A DNA stretch of 45,525 bases from Brevundimonas sp. (GCF_004210735.1 NZ_SDZL01000022.1:1-45525); one strand, 5' to 3'; counted from the stretch's first letter, positions 7,461 through 16,640 are shown. Notes: generated from the sequence alone by a model not told the origin. Made by a program: numbers and translations.

Positions 7461-10217
7461 CTAGAACTCGACCGCCAGGGTCGCCATCAGCTTGCGACCC
7501 GTACGATAGACGCCGCGCGGCAGGGCCACGGTGTTGGCGTACGAATAGTATTCGCTGTCCAGCAGGTTCTGGCCCGACACGGTCAGGCTGACCCGGTCGT
7601 TGAAGGCGTAGCCCGCCGTGGCGTCCAGGGTGTCCACTTCGCGCACATACATGGCGTCGCCGCGATCCAGGCCGGTGAAATACTCGGACCGCCAGGTGTA
7701 GGTCATGCGGGCCGAGAACGGGCCGTTCTCATAGAAAGGGCTGAGGTTGACCTGGTGCTTGGAATTGAACGGCAGGTCCTGACCGTTGTCCGCCTCGCCG
7801 TCGACCAGGGTGTAGTTGGCCAGCAGGCCGAACCCGTAGGCATAGGTCTGCTGATAGGCGACCGACAGCCCCTTCAGAAGGGCCGAACCGGCGTTGGTCG
7901 GCCGGCTGATCTGATAGGTGGTGACGGCGTTCTGGGCCTGATTGAAATGCTGCTCGGGCGCGGTCTTTTGCAGGATGTAGTTCGAGATGTCCTTGACGAA
8001 GACCTCACCCGACAGGATGGCGTTTTCACCGAAATACCACTCGGCCGCAGCGTTGAAGTTGGTCGACACATAGGGGTCGAGATCGGGGTTGCCGCCGCCG
8101 CCGTTCAGGATCTGGTCCGACAGCCAGAAGTAGTTGGACATGTCGGCGTAGTTCGGACGGGCGATGACCCGCGCCGCGGCCAGACGGACGATGACGTCGT
8201 CCGACATGTTCAGGGCGATGTTCACGCTGGGCAGGAAGTCGTCATACTCCTTGCTCGTCACGTCCCAGGCCCAGTCGGCCTCGGTCGTGCCGCATCCGCT
8301 GGCCGTCTGGTTGACGCAGACGTAGCCGCCGCTGTCCGACTCGGTCCGGACGTAGCGCAGGCCGACGTTGCCGCGGATACGATCGTTCTCGAAATTCGCC
8401 TGACCGTAGAAGGCGTTGATCGTCTCCTGGACGTTCCAGTTTTGGGCCGTGAACTCGGCGTTGCCGAACACGGTCGGCGTCGGCGCGGCCTGCCACGGAC
8501 GCAGGTAACCGCCGCTTTCGATATAGTTCGCCAGGGCGTTTCCATCGATGCGGAAGCGGCCGGTCATCTGGCCGTTTACGCCGTCGAAGCCGTCCAGATA
8601 GTTGCCGGGCACCTGGCTGGGATTGAACATGGCGGCGCTGTCCGGATCACCGTAGATCGAAACGGTGACGCCCGACATGCGCTGGTCGGTTTCGTGCTTG
8701 CGGTATTTGTAGCCGAACTGCAGCCGGTCGAAGAAGCCGTCGCGATCCAGACCGAAATCGACCTGACCGTAGGTTTCCTTGTCCGTGGTCGGCTTGGAGA
8801 CGATGTTGCCGCCCCAGCCCGCGTTATAGCCGGTCGGTCCCGTCGAGGGATCGCCGCCGCCCCAGCCGCCGTCGAACGAGAATTTCGCGGGGTTGGACAG
8901 GACGTCGTTATTGGCCGGATCGGTATAGGTCAGGACACCGGGCGAGCCGGGCGCGCCGCGGAAATCGACCTCATAGTCGGCCCAGTTCAGGAACTCGCCG
9001 AACAGCTGACGCTGGGTGCCGCCATCGGCCTTGCTGTAGCCGATGTCGCCCGACAGATCCCACCCTTCGCCCTGCCACTTGCCGTCCAGGTGATAGGAAT
9101 CGGTCGTCAGGGCGGCTTCGCGATACTGGACATCCAGCACGCTCAGCGCATTGTTGAAGGCGGCGTATTTGATAACGCCGTCCTCGATCTCGATGTCGGT
9201 CAGTGCGCCCAGGCTGTTCCAGGTGTTGCCCTGGAAGGCGAACAGCGACTGGTTGGTGTTGTTGTAGGTCGCCTCGACGTGCAGCCAGTCGAAATTCAGG
9301 TCCAGTTGCGCGACCGGGCGCCACTGCAGGGCGACGGTATAGGTGTCGCGCTCGCGGTCCTGCTCGAAGAAGTGGGTGCCGAACGAGTTCAGCCCGCGCG
9401 CATTCGGATTGGCCAGCAAGGTCGCGGCGCAGGCGCCGGTGCAGTTGCCGTTCAGGATGGAGTTGCCGCCCGGATTTTCCGGATTGCCGCCGGCGTAATA
9501 GCTGGCCGGGATGGTGCCATACGCTTCCAGGCCGTCGCGGCGCAGGCCGTCCTTGGCATGCTGGACTGAAACCAGGGCGCCGAAGGTGCGATCCGCGTTA
9601 CGCCAGCCGGCCAGGGCCGAAAACTGGGGATCGGCCTCTTCCGAGCGATCATTGTAAAGATAGGTCGCCGCGCCCGACAGGGTCAGGCCGCCGGTCAGAT
9701 CCAGCGGACGGCGGGTCAGGATATCGACGGTGCCGCCGATGCTGCCCTCGTCGATGCGGGCCTCGGGCGATTTGAACACCTCGACCCGGCCGACGATCTG
9801 CGGCGCCAGCAAGGCGTAGTTGAAGGTCCGGCCCGGCTGATCGAGAATGAACCAGTCGGCCGAGGCGACCGTCTGGCCGTTCAGCAGGGTGCGGTTCAGC
9901 GCCGGATCGGTGCCCAGGATCGAGACCTTCTCACCCTGGCCGAAGGCCCGGTCGATGGTGACGCCCGGAATGATGGTGATGGCTTCGGCCACGTTGGAGC
10001 TGGGGAATTTGCCCACATCCTCGGCCGTGACGACGTCGATGATGGCGTCGGCGTTGCGCTTGGTCTCCAGCGATTGCTGCAGCGACGCGCGAATGCCGGT
10101 GACGATCACTTCATCGACGGTGGTGGTGGTTTGCCCCGTGTCCTGGGCGGCGGCGGCGCCGGCGGCCAGCGCCAGGGCGCTGACGGTTCCGGCAAGCAAG
10201 ACATGACGAAGACTCAT
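7461..10217 (-). CDS. TonB-dependent receptor for GlcNAc/chitooligosaccharides
   Basis: An outer-membrane porin-like active transporter of 918 aa. It has a signal peptide ending AAAAQ near residue 25, a TonB box (TVDEVIVTGIRAS) near 33-45, a plug domain (for example EDVGKFPSSNVAEAITIIPG), a long beta-barrel, and a terminal Phe (LAVEF) recognised by the outer-membrane assembly machinery. The plug sequence is of the large carbohydrate-type receptor class common in Caulobacterales and Xanthomonadales. Its place opposite the GntR regulator and before hexosaminidase and PTS genes matches the Caulobacter receptor named NagA in that genus (not the deacetylase). GGGGAG lies 10 bases before the ATG. 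The substrate is inferred from context. Confidence 0.9.
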   Translation of the reverse strand: MSLRHVLLAGTVSALALAAGAAAAQDTGQTTTTVDEVIVTGIRASLQQSLETKRNADAIIDVVTAEDVGKFPSSNVAEAITIIPGVTIDRAFGQGEKVSILGTDPALNRTLLNGQTVASADWFILDQPGRTFNYALLAPQIVGRVEVFKSPEARIDEGSIGGTVDILTRRPLDLTGGLTLSGAATYLYNDRSEEADPQFSALAGWRNADRTFGALVSVQHAKDGLRRDGLEAYGTIPASYYAGGNPENPGGNSILNGNCTGACAATLLANPNARGLNSFGTHFFEQDRERDTYTVALQWRPVAQLDLNFDWLHVEATYNNTNQSLFAFQGNTWNSLGALTDIEIEDGVIKYAAFNNALSVLDVQYREAALTTDSYHLDGKWQGEGWDLSGDIGYSKADGGTQRQLFGEFLNWADYEVDFRGAPGSPGVLTYTDPANNDVLSNPAKFSFDGGWGGGDPSTGPTGYNAGWGGNIVSKPTTDKETYGQVDFGLDRDGFFDRLQFGYKYRKHETDQRMSGVTVSIYGDPDSAAMFNPSQVPGNYLDGFDGVNGQMTGRFRIDGNALANYIESGGYLRPWQAAPTPTVFGNAEFTAQNWNVQETINAFYGQANFENDRIRGNVGLRYVRTESDSGGYVCVNQTASGCGTTEADWAWDVTSKEYDDFLPSVNIALNMSDDVIVRLAAARVIARPNYADMSNYFWLSDQILNGGGGNPDLDPYVSTNFNAAAEWYFGENAILSGEVFVKDISNYILQKTAPEQHFNQAQNAVTTYQISRPTNAGSALLKGLSVAYQQTYAYGFGLLANYTLVDGEADNGQDLPFNSKHQVNLSPFYENGPFSARMTYTWRSEYFTGLDRGDAMYVREVDTLDATAGYAFNDRVSLTVSGQNLLDSEYYSYANTVALPRGVYRTGRKLMATLAVEF

Positions 10218-10264
10218 GACGCCCGTTCTCCCCTTATTGGACCTGCCCCCGCAGATCCAGAAAA

Positions 10265-10282
10265 GCCCAATTTAAGACCAAT
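10265..10282 (-). promoter_or_regulatory. Putative operator copy 1 for the GlcNAc regulator
   Basis: Read on the minus strand this is ATTGGTCTTAAATTGGGC: two ATTGG(T/G)C half-sites in direct orientation 11 bp apart, one helical turn. It lies 47 bases upstream of the receptor start. The mirrored partner is at 10397-10414. I infer binding by the adjacent GntR-family regulator. Confidence 0.5.
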
Positions 10283-10396
10283 ACGGTCCATCTCTCGACG
10301 ACGAAGGCTTCATTTCGCTGCCGTTGACACGAGACTTTCATCAAACAATCACGTCACGCAAGACCAAAACGTCAATTGGGCCTATTCTTTTATCAT

Positions 10397-10414
10397 ATTG
10401 GTCCTTGATTGGTC
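10397..10414 (+). promoter_or_regulatory. Putative operator copy 2 for the GlcNAc regulator
   Basis: Reads ATTGGTCCTTGATTGGTC on the plus strand, so the two ATTGGTC half-sites are 11 bp apart. It matches the receptor-side copy at 14 of 18 positions in opposite orientation, pointing to the regulator gene 57 bases downstream. Extra single half-site variants occur at 10236 (ATTGGAC), 10362 (GACCAAA, reverse) and 10375 (ATTGGGC). A TTGACA hexamer at 10324-10329 could be a -35 element but has no convincing -10 partner. Confidence 0.5.
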
Positions 10415-10471
10415 GCATGACTTGCGATCAGATGGGGTGATTAACGGGTTGGTTGATTTGGACGGGGCGGG

Positions 10472-11212
10472 ATGTCGTTTCTGGAAGCCATAGGCCCGCT
10501 GGACGCCCAGCGTCCGGCGCCGCTGTATCAACAGCTGCAGCATGCCGTGCGCGAGGCGATCGAGCGTCATGCCCTGAAGCCCGACGAGGCCCTGCCGCCT
10601 GAACGCGACCTGGCTTCCGACCTGGCGGTGTCGCGCATCACGGTGCGCAAGGCGTTCGACGGTCTGGTGGCCGAGGGCCTGCTGACGCGCCGTCAGGGCG
10701 CCGGCACCTTCGTCGCCGCGCGGGTGGAGAAGAGCTTCTCCAAACTGACGTCCTTTTCCGAAGACATGGCCGCGCGCGGACGCAAGGCGACCAGTTCATG
10801 GCTGAACCGCAGCGAAGGCGCCGTGACGCCCGAGGAATCGCTGACCTTAGGCCTCAGCCCCGGCACCCCCGTCTATCGTTTCAGCCGGATTCGCTATGCC
10901 GACGGGCTGCCGATGGCGCTGGAGTATTCGACCATTCCAGCCGCCTGCCTGCCCGGTCTGGATGCGGTCGGCGCCTCGCTGTATCGCGCCCTGGCCGACA
11001 CCGGCTATCGCCCCAATCGCGCGCTGCAACGCCTGCGCGCCGTGTTGTTCAACGCCGAACAGGCCGAACTGCTGGGCACCACGGCCGGGGCGGCCGGCCT
11101 GCTGATCGAACGCCGCGCCTTCCATGCCGGACAGGCGGTCGAGGTCACCCAGTCCTATTATCGCGGCGACGCCTATGACTTCGTCGCCGAACTGAACGAC
11201 GGTCCCGCCTGA
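10472..11212 (+). CDS. nagR: GntR/HutC-family repressor of the GlcNAc regulon
   Basis: A 246-aa cytoplasmic transcription factor. Residues about 15-78 are a winged helix (PPERDLASDLAVSRITVRKA is the recognition helix region) and about 95-240 are a UTRA ligand-binding domain of the HutC/DasR type. In this family the effector is usually a phosphosugar such as GlcNAc-6-P or GlcN-6-P. It is the first gene of an overlap chain with the deaminase and deacetylase (TGATG junctions) and is divergent from the receptor, so it probably represses both directions through the ATTGGTC repeats. Caulobacterales GlcNAc loci vary in regulator type, so the symbol is functional rather than orthologous. Confidence 0.82.
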   Translation: MSFLEAIGPLDAQRPAPLYQQLQHAVREAIERHALKPDEALPPERDLASDLAVSRITVRKAFDGLVAEGLLTRRQGAGTFVAARVEKSFSKLTSFSEDMAARGRKATSSWLNRSEGAVTPEESLTLGLSPGTPVYRFSRIRYADGLPMALEYSTIPAACLPGLDAVGASLYRALADTGYRPNRALQRLRAVLFNAEQAELLGTTAGAAGLLIERRAFHAGQAVEVTQSYYRGDAYDFVAELNDGPA

Positions 11213-12243
11213 TGCGCGCCGAAGAGACGAAGATGTTCGCCGAGGCGGCCCAGGCGCCCGCCGTGGTCGCCGCCCAGCTGCGCGACAACGCCGAGGTCGT
11301 CGCCCGGGCCGCCGACTATCTTCGAGCCCACACGCCGACCGCCGCCTTGATCTGCGGCCGGGGCAGTTCGGACAATGCGGGTGTTTTCGCCCGCTATCTG
11401 ATCGAATCGGAGACGGGCGTCCTGACCAGCCCAGCGCCGCTGGCCGTCAGCTCGGTCTATGGCCGCACGCCGCGCATTCCGGGCGGGGTCTGTTTCGCCA
11501 TATCCCAGTCGGGCAAGAGTCCCGATCTGGTCGCCGCCGCTTCGGCCGCAAAGGCGGGCGGCGCCTATGTCATCGCGATGGTCAATGTCGAGGGTTCACC
11601 CCTGTCGGACGTAGCCGATCTGACCATCCCCCTGCGCGCGGGCCCCGAACTGTCGGTCGCGGCGACCAAGAGCTTTATCGCCAGCCTGACCGCCGTCGCC
11701 CATCTGGTCGCCGAATGGACCCAGGACGACGCCCTGCGCGCCGGCCTGACCGCCCTGCCCGATCAGCTTGAGGCCGCTTGGCGTCAGGACTGGACCGCCG
11801 CCCTGCCCGTGCTGCAGGCGGCGACCAACCTTTATGTCGTCGGGCGCGGGCCCGGTTTCGGCATCGCCCGCGAGGCGGCGTTGAAGCTGAAGGAGACCTG
11901 CGGCCTGCACGCCGAGGCGTTCAGCACCGCCGAGGTCCGGCACGGCCCGATGGCGCTGGTGAAGTCCGGCTTCCCCGTTCTGATGCTGGCGCAATCCGAC
12001 ATCACCCGCGACGACGCCCAGGATCTGGCCGCCGCCTTCGCCGCACGCGGGGCGCAGGTGTTCCTGTCGGGGCGGGCAGAGGATGCGCGGGTCGTGTCCC
12101 TGCCGTCGACGGCGGGGCATCCGGCGCTGGAGCCGATCCTGCTGATCCAGAGCTTCTATGCCCTGGCGGCGCAGCTGTCGGTGGCGCGCGGGTTCGATCC
12201 CGACCATCCGCCCTATCTCAACAAGGTGACCGAGACCGTCTGA
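11212..12243 (+). CDS. nagB-II: SIS-type glucosamine-6-phosphate deaminase (NagB-II)
   Basis: Predicted to convert glucosamine-6-phosphate to fructose-6-phosphate and ammonia. The 343-aa protein has two SIS domains: the first contains CGRGSSDNAG (48-57) and SQSGKSPD (98-105), the second GRGPGFGIAREAALKLKET. It ends with the DPDHPPYLNKVTETV tail typical of the isomerase half of GlmS. It lacks the glutaminase domain of GlmS, and no classical NagB is present in the cluster; this is the known non-orthologous replacement. The ATG overlaps the regulator stop (TGATG) and its stop overlaps the nagA start in the same way, so all three are co-translated. Confidence 0.87.
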   Translation: MRAEETKMFAEAAQAPAVVAAQLRDNAEVVARAADYLRAHTPTAALICGRGSSDNAGVFARYLIESETGVLTSPAPLAVSSVYGRTPRIPGGVCFAISQSGKSPDLVAAASAAKAGGAYVIAMVNVEGSPLSDVADLTIPLRAGPELSVAATKSFIASLTAVAHLVAEWTQDDALRAGLTALPDQLEAAWRQDWTAALPVLQAATNLYVVGRGPGFGIAREAALKLKETCGLHAEAFSTAEVRHGPMALVKSGFPVLMLAQSDITRDDAQDLAAAFAARGAQVFLSGRAEDARVVSLPSTAGHPALEPILLIQSFYALAAQLSVARGFDPDHPPYLNKVTETV

Positions 12244-13379
12244 TGGCCACGACCCTGACCAACGGACGCGTCCTGACGCCCGCCGGACTGCGGGACGACA
12301 TCGACGTGGTCATCGACGGCGGCAGGATCGCGGCCCTGCCGCCGCGCGGTTCGACGCCTGAAGGCCGGATCGTCGATCTGGACGGCGGCACGCTGGTCCC
12401 CGGCTTCATCGACACCCAGGTCAACGGCGGCGGCGGGGTGCTGTTCAACGACGTTCCCAGCGTAGAGGCCATCGCCGCCATCGGCGCCGCGCATCGACGC
12501 TTCGGTACGACCGGCTTCCTGCCGACCCTGATCAGCGACGATCTGGAGGTTATCGATCGCGCCATCGATGCGGTCGAGGCCGCCATCAGGTCGGGTGTGC
12601 CCGGCGTGCTGGGCATCCATATCGAAGGGCCGTTCCTGAACGTCCGCCGCAAGGGCATTCACAACGCCGACAAATTCCGCGTGCTGGAAGACGCCCAGAT
12701 CGCGCGCCTGACCCGGCTGAAGCGCGGCCGCACCCTGATCACCCTGGCGCCCGAAAAGACGACGCCCGAGATGATCGGAAAACTGGTCGCCGCTGGCGCC
12801 CGTGTCGCGGCCGGCCACACCGACGCCGACTACGCCACCATGCGCGCCGCCTTCGCCGCCGGGATCAGCGGTGTAACCCACCTGTTCAACGCCATGTCGC
12901 CTCTTCAGAACAGGGCGCCGGGCGTCGTCGGCGCCGCGCTGGAGAATCAGGACGCCTGGGCCGGCATCATCGTCGACGGCCACCACGTCGATCCGGTCAC
13001 GCTGAAACTGGCCCTGCGCTGTCGCCCGCTGGACCGCTTCATGCTGGTCACCGACGCCATGCCCAGCGTCGGCGCCGACAGCGACCACTTCATCCTACAA
13101 GGGCGCCGCATCACGGTGCGCGACGGCGCCTGCCATGACGAGGTCGGGGTCCTGGCCGGGTCGGATCTGGACATGATCGGGGCCGTCCGCAACGCGATCG
13201 ATCTGCTGAACCTCGACCTGCCCCGGGCCGTCGCCATGGCCTCATCCAGCCCGGCCGCCTTCCTGAACATGGCGGATCAGCGCGGGGCCATCGCGCCGGG
13301 CCTGGCCGCCGATCTGGTGCTGCTGGACCAGGCGCTGGGGGTAACGGCCAGCTGGATCGGCGGCGCGCCGTCGGCCTGA
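12243..13379 (+). CDS. nagA: N-acetylglucosamine-6-phosphate deacetylase
   Basis: Cytoplasmic amidohydrolase, 378 aa, that removes acetate from GlcNAc-6-P made by the PTS. Family motifs are in order: FIDTQVNGGGG (55-65), the metal ligand E128 in HIEGPF, H192 in AGHTDA, H213 in THLFNAM, and the catalytic D271 in VTDAM. Length is normal for the family. The start ATG at 12243 overlaps the previous stop (TGATG); the frame is open further upstream but that part is a shadow of the deaminase. It is the last gene of the plus-strand GlcNAc operon and converges on the SDR gene. Confidence 0.93.
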   Translation: MATTLTNGRVLTPAGLRDDIDVVIDGGRIAALPPRGSTPEGRIVDLDGGTLVPGFIDTQVNGGGGVLFNDVPSVEAIAAIGAAHRRFGTTGFLPTLISDDLEVIDRAIDAVEAAIRSGVPGVLGIHIEGPFLNVRRKGIHNADKFRVLEDAQIARLTRLKRGRTLITLAPEKTTPEMIGKLVAAGARVAAGHTDADYATMRAAFAAGISGVTHLFNAMSPLQNRAPGVVGAALENQDAWAGIIVDGHHVDPVTLKLALRCRPLDRFMLVTDAMPSVGADSDHFILQGRRITVRDGACHDEVGVLAGSDLDMIGAVRNAIDLLNLDLPRAVAMASSSPAAFLNMADQRGAIAPGLAADLVLLDQALGVTASWIGGAPSA

Positions 13380-13405
13380 TCCGGGCGCGCCGTCAATCGC
13401 AGATG

Positions 13406-14296
13406 TCAGGCCGCTTCGGGCGCGCGATCGGGGTGATTGATCTCGTGCTGGTACTGGGCCGCGCCGGACGCCGGGACAGTCTCGCCCGTGCGATCCGTGA
13501 TCTGAACCCAACTGGCCTGGATCTGCTCGGCCGCGTCCGGGGCGGCGCCCAGATAGACACCGCGCGTCATGGTCACATGGGCCTGTTCGAACGCGCCTGA
13601 ACCCGCCAGCAGGACGACCCGCGTCGGCGCGTCCTCGGCCACCAGAGCGACGACGCCGGGGCTGACCAGATCGGACGACAGGCCCTTCAGCGCCTCTTCG
13701 GAATACAGGCCCTCGGTCATCCGGGTGGCGGCGCTGGGGGCCAGGCAGTTGACCCGGATGTTTGATTTTTCGCCTTCCAGCGCCAGCGTCTGCATCAGGC
13801 CGACCAGGGCCATCTTGGCGGCGGAATAGTTGGACTGGCCGAAATTGCCGTACAGGCCGGACGACGAGGTCGTGAAGACGATCCGGCCATAGTCCTGCTC
13901 GCGCATGTGGGGCCAGGCCGCCTTGGTCACATTGACCGACCCCATCAGGTGCACGTCGATGACGGCCGCGAAGTCGTCCAGATCCATCTTGGCGAAGGTG
14001 CGGTCCCGCAGGATGCCGGCGTTGTTGACGACGATATCGATCGAGCCCCAGCGCGCGACCGTCTCAGCGATCATCGCCTCCACTGCGGCGCGATCGATGA
14101 CGCTGCAGACGCTGGCGACCGCTTCGCCTCCGGCCTGACGGATTTCCCCGGCCACGGCCTCTGCGCCCGTCGGCGACATGTCGTTGACGACGACGCGTGC
14201 GCCATGGCGCGCCAGCGCCAGCGCATGCGAGCGGCCCAGACCGCCGCCAGCGCCGGTCACGATCGCCGTTCGTCCGGTCAGATTGATCGTCGTCAT
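13406..14296 (-). CDS. SDR-family oxidoreductase, 3-hydroxyacyl-CoA dehydrogenase-like
   Basis: A 296-aa NAD(P)-dependent short-chain dehydrogenase. The Rossmann motif TGAGGGLG is at 14-21, NNAG at 91-94, and the catalytic triad is about S145, Y157 and K161 (NYSAAK). The extended C-terminus and overall pattern resemble the SDR domain of peroxisomal multifunctional enzyme type 2 and bacterial relatives acting on (3R)-hydroxyacyl-CoA or hydroxysteroids. It is divergent from the TonB-CoA ligase operon and shares the 34-bp palindrome with it, so it is probably co-regulated and may act on the product of the ligase. The exact substrate is unknown. Confidence 0.85.
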   Translation of the reverse strand: MTTINLTGRTAIVTGAGGGLGRSHALALARHGARVVVNDMSPTGAEAVAGEIRQAGGEAVASVCSVIDRAAVEAMIAETVARWGSIDIVVNNAGILRDRTFAKMDLDDFAAVIDVHLMGSVNVTKAAWPHMREQDYGRIVFTTSSSGLYGNFGQSNYSAAKMALVGLMQTLALEGEKSNIRVNCLAPSAATRMTEGLYSEEALKGLSSDLVSPGVVALVAEDAPTRVVLLAGSGAFEQAHVTMTRGVYLGAAPDAAEQIQASWVQITDRTGETVPASGAAQYQHEINHPDRAPEAA

Positions 14297-14361
14297 CGTC
14301 GTTTCCCCGTATTGGCGAGCCCGCGCTCGCGGCGGCGAAGTGACGACAAACTGGCCAGAAG

Positions 14362-14395
14362 GTCAACATTCACTCGCCGGCTAGTGAATGTTGAC
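14362..14395. promoter_or_regulatory. 34-bp palindromic operator in divergent promoter
   Basis: Arms GTCAACATTCACT and AGTGAATGTTGAC (13 bp, perfect) flank an 8-base centre that is itself palindromic except for its outer pair. Each arm carries a -35-like hexamer facing outward: TTGACA at 14391-14396 on plus and TTGACC at 14361-14366 on minus. A protein bound here would block both the SDR gene and the TonB operon. The likely binder is the TetR-family regulator encoded in that operon. Confidence 0.75.
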
Positions 14396-14468
14396 AGCGA
14401 CATCGATCGGTGAAAGCGTGGGGTCATGGCGTCGTCAGAACGCCGAGGGAACCGAGGGAGGAATGACC

Positions 14469-16640
14469 ATGGGCGCCAAGCTCTGGATAACGACATCTGC
14501 CGCCGTGCTGCTGTGGGCCGGAGCCGCCCAGGCCCAGGAGGCGCCCGCCGACCGGGCGACCCAGGCCAACGAGCCCGCCTCGACCCTGGAAGAGGTCGTC
14601 GTGACGGCCGAGCGCCGGACCAGCAACCTGCAGACGACGGCCGTCGCCGCGACGGTCCTGACGGGCGAAAGCCTGTCCGACCGCGGCGTCTTCTCGCTGG
14701 AGCAACTGCAGTTCGTGGCCCCGTCCACAACGGTGCAGAACTTTGGTCAGGGCAACTATTTCAACGTCCGTGGCATCGGCAAGTCCGAGCCCACCACCGC
14801 CATCGGCGTGGGCGTGACCACCTATCGCGACGGCGTTCCGGTCTTCCCCGGCTATTTCCAGACCGAGCCCTATTATGACATCGGCGGGGTCGAGCTGCTG
14901 CGCGGTCCGCAGGGCACCTTCGCCGGCACCAACGCCACGGGCGGCGCGGTCTTCATCAACTCCCGCAACCCCGACTTCTCGGGCGTGAACGGCTATGTGA
15001 TGGGTCAGGTCGGCAACTACGACAATCTGAAGCTTCAGGGGGCGGTGAACCTGCCGCTGAGCGAGACCCTGGCCGCGCGCTTCGCCGTCAACAGCGAGCA
15101 GCGCAGCAGCTTCCACGACATCACCGGCCCGTACAGCGGCAATCCCGGCGACGTGGATATGAAGAGCCTGCGCGCCAGCTTCCTGTGGACCCCGACGCCG
15201 GCCCTGCGGGTGCTGCTGAAGGGCGACTACAACGATCTGGATTTCGGCGGCTATCCGGCCGACCCGGCGTTGTCGACGAACGACCCGTTCGAGATCACCG
15301 CCAACGGCCCGCACTCGGGTCGGGACGAAACGGCGCGCGTGTCGCTGAACGTCAGCTATGTGCTGGACAACGGCGTCACCCTGCGATCGATCACCGGCTA
15401 TCAGGACGGGATCAGCGAGTTCTCGACCGATCTGGACGGCACCAGCGCGCTGAACAACACCTTCTATGACCGCGTCGAGGAAGAGGTCTGGTCGCAGGAG
15501 TTCAACATCGTCTCGCCGGACAACCAGCGCCTGACCTGGCTGCTGGGCGCCTTCTGGCAGCAGGACGAGGTGGTGTTCCCGGTCACGACCTTCCCCGAGG
15601 GGGCCTATCACGTCGGCTTCCCCGAGGGCGTGTTCGACTATTACATCTTTGGCGAGACGCCCAAGAAGACCAAGGCCGTCTTCGGTCAGATCAGCTACGA
15701 TATTTCCGAGCGGCTGCAGGTGCAGCTGGGCGCGCGCTGGTCGGAAAGCACTTCGACCAACAAGGACGTCTATACGACCTATCCGGCCCTGAACCTGCAA
15801 CTGGTCCAGAACGACGAGGTCACCGCCGAGAAGACGACCGGCAAGCTGAGCCTGAACTACAAGGTCGACGAGAACAACTTCGTCTATGGCTTCGTCGCCA
15901 CGGGCTTCAAGATGGGCGGACTGAACGCGCCGAACTTCTATGTGCCGGCCAGCTCGTTCGGGGCCGAAGACGTCATCGACTATGAGCTGGGCTGGAAGTC
16001 GACGATGTTCGGCGGCCGCGTGCGCACCCAGCTGGGCGCCTATTACATGGTCTATGAGGGCTTCCAGGTCGTGGTCAGCGATCCGGCGGTGCCGCTGTTC
16101 AGCTCGATCGTGAACGTCGCGGGCGACACCACGCTGATGGGCATCGAAGGCTCGGCCCAGGCCCGCCTCGGCGCCTGGACCGTGGATGTCGGCGGCTCGA
16201 TCTCACAGTCCGAACTGGGCGAGTTCTTCGCCGGCGATCCGCGCCTGCCGCGTATTCCCTGCAACCCCGAAACCGGCCCGGCCGGCGGCAACTGCATCAA
16301 TCTGAAGGGCAACACCCAGAGCTATGCGCCGGAGATGACCTTCAACATCGGGGTGCAGTACGACTTCACCCTGGGCAACGGCGCCACCCTGTCGCCGCGC
16401 ATCGACTATGCCCACATCGGCGAGACCTGGACCTCGATCTTCAACAACGAGGCCCTGGGCGACAAGCTGGAGGCCCGCAACCTGGTCAACCTGCTGCTCA
16501 GCTACAAGACAGAGACGTGGACGTTGGCGGCCTATGCGCTGAACGCGACCGACCAGACCTATATCGCCGCGATCAACTCGGGCCTGCGCTATGCCGGTCC
16601 GCCGCGTCAGTACGGGTTGAACCTGACCAAGACCTTCTGA
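14469..16640 (+). CDS. TonB-dependent receptor of the catabolic island
   Basis: An outer-membrane transporter of 723 aa with a signal peptide (MGAKLWITTS to about AQAQ), TonB box EEVVVTAERR near 38-47, a plug with YFNVRGIGKS and GVELLRGPQG, a beta-barrel and terminal Phe (LTKTF). I chose ATG 14469 because GGAGG precedes it by seven bases; the ATG two codons upstream lies too close to that sequence, and the more distant start at 14388 would lie in the promoter. It is the FecA/CirA-like receptor type often used in this order for hydrophobic or aromatic substrates as well as siderophores. Neighbouring esterase and CoA-ligase genes argue for a carbon source rather than iron, as inference. Confidence 0.9.
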   Translation: MGAKLWITTSAAVLLWAGAAQAQEAPADRATQANEPASTLEEVVVTAERRTSNLQTTAVAATVLTGESLSDRGVFSLEQLQFVAPSTTVQNFGQGNYFNVRGIGKSEPTTAIGVGVTTYRDGVPVFPGYFQTEPYYDIGGVELLRGPQGTFAGTNATGGAVFINSRNPDFSGVNGYVMGQVGNYDNLKLQGAVNLPLSETLAARFAVNSEQRSSFHDITGPYSGNPGDVDMKSLRASFLWTPTPALRVLLKGDYNDLDFGGYPADPALSTNDPFEITANGPHSGRDETARVSLNVSYVLDNGVTLRSITGYQDGISEFSTDLDGTSALNNTFYDRVEEEVWSQEFNIVSPDNQRLTWLLGAFWQQDEVVFPVTTFPEGAYHVGFPEGVFDYYIFGETPKKTKAVFGQISYDISERLQVQLGARWSESTSTNKDVYTTYPALNLQLVQNDEVTAEKTTGKLSLNYKVDENNFVYGFVATGFKMGGLNAPNFYVPASSFGAEDVIDYELGWKSTMFGGRVRTQLGAYYMVYEGFQVVVSDPAVPLFSSIVNVAGDTTLMGIEGSAQARLGAWTVDVGGSISQSELGEFFAGDPRLPRIPCNPETGPAGGNCINLKGNTQSYAPEMTFNIGVQYDFTLGNGATLSPRIDYAHIGETWTSIFNNEALGDKLEARNLVNLLLSYKTETWTLAAYALNATDQTYIAAINSGLRYAGPPRQYGLNLTKTF

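Noticed and set aside
10324..10352. Sigma-70 promoter from TTGACA upstream of the GntR gene
   Set aside because: No acceptable -10 hexamer lies 16-18 bases downstream, so it is mentioned only as a loose -35.
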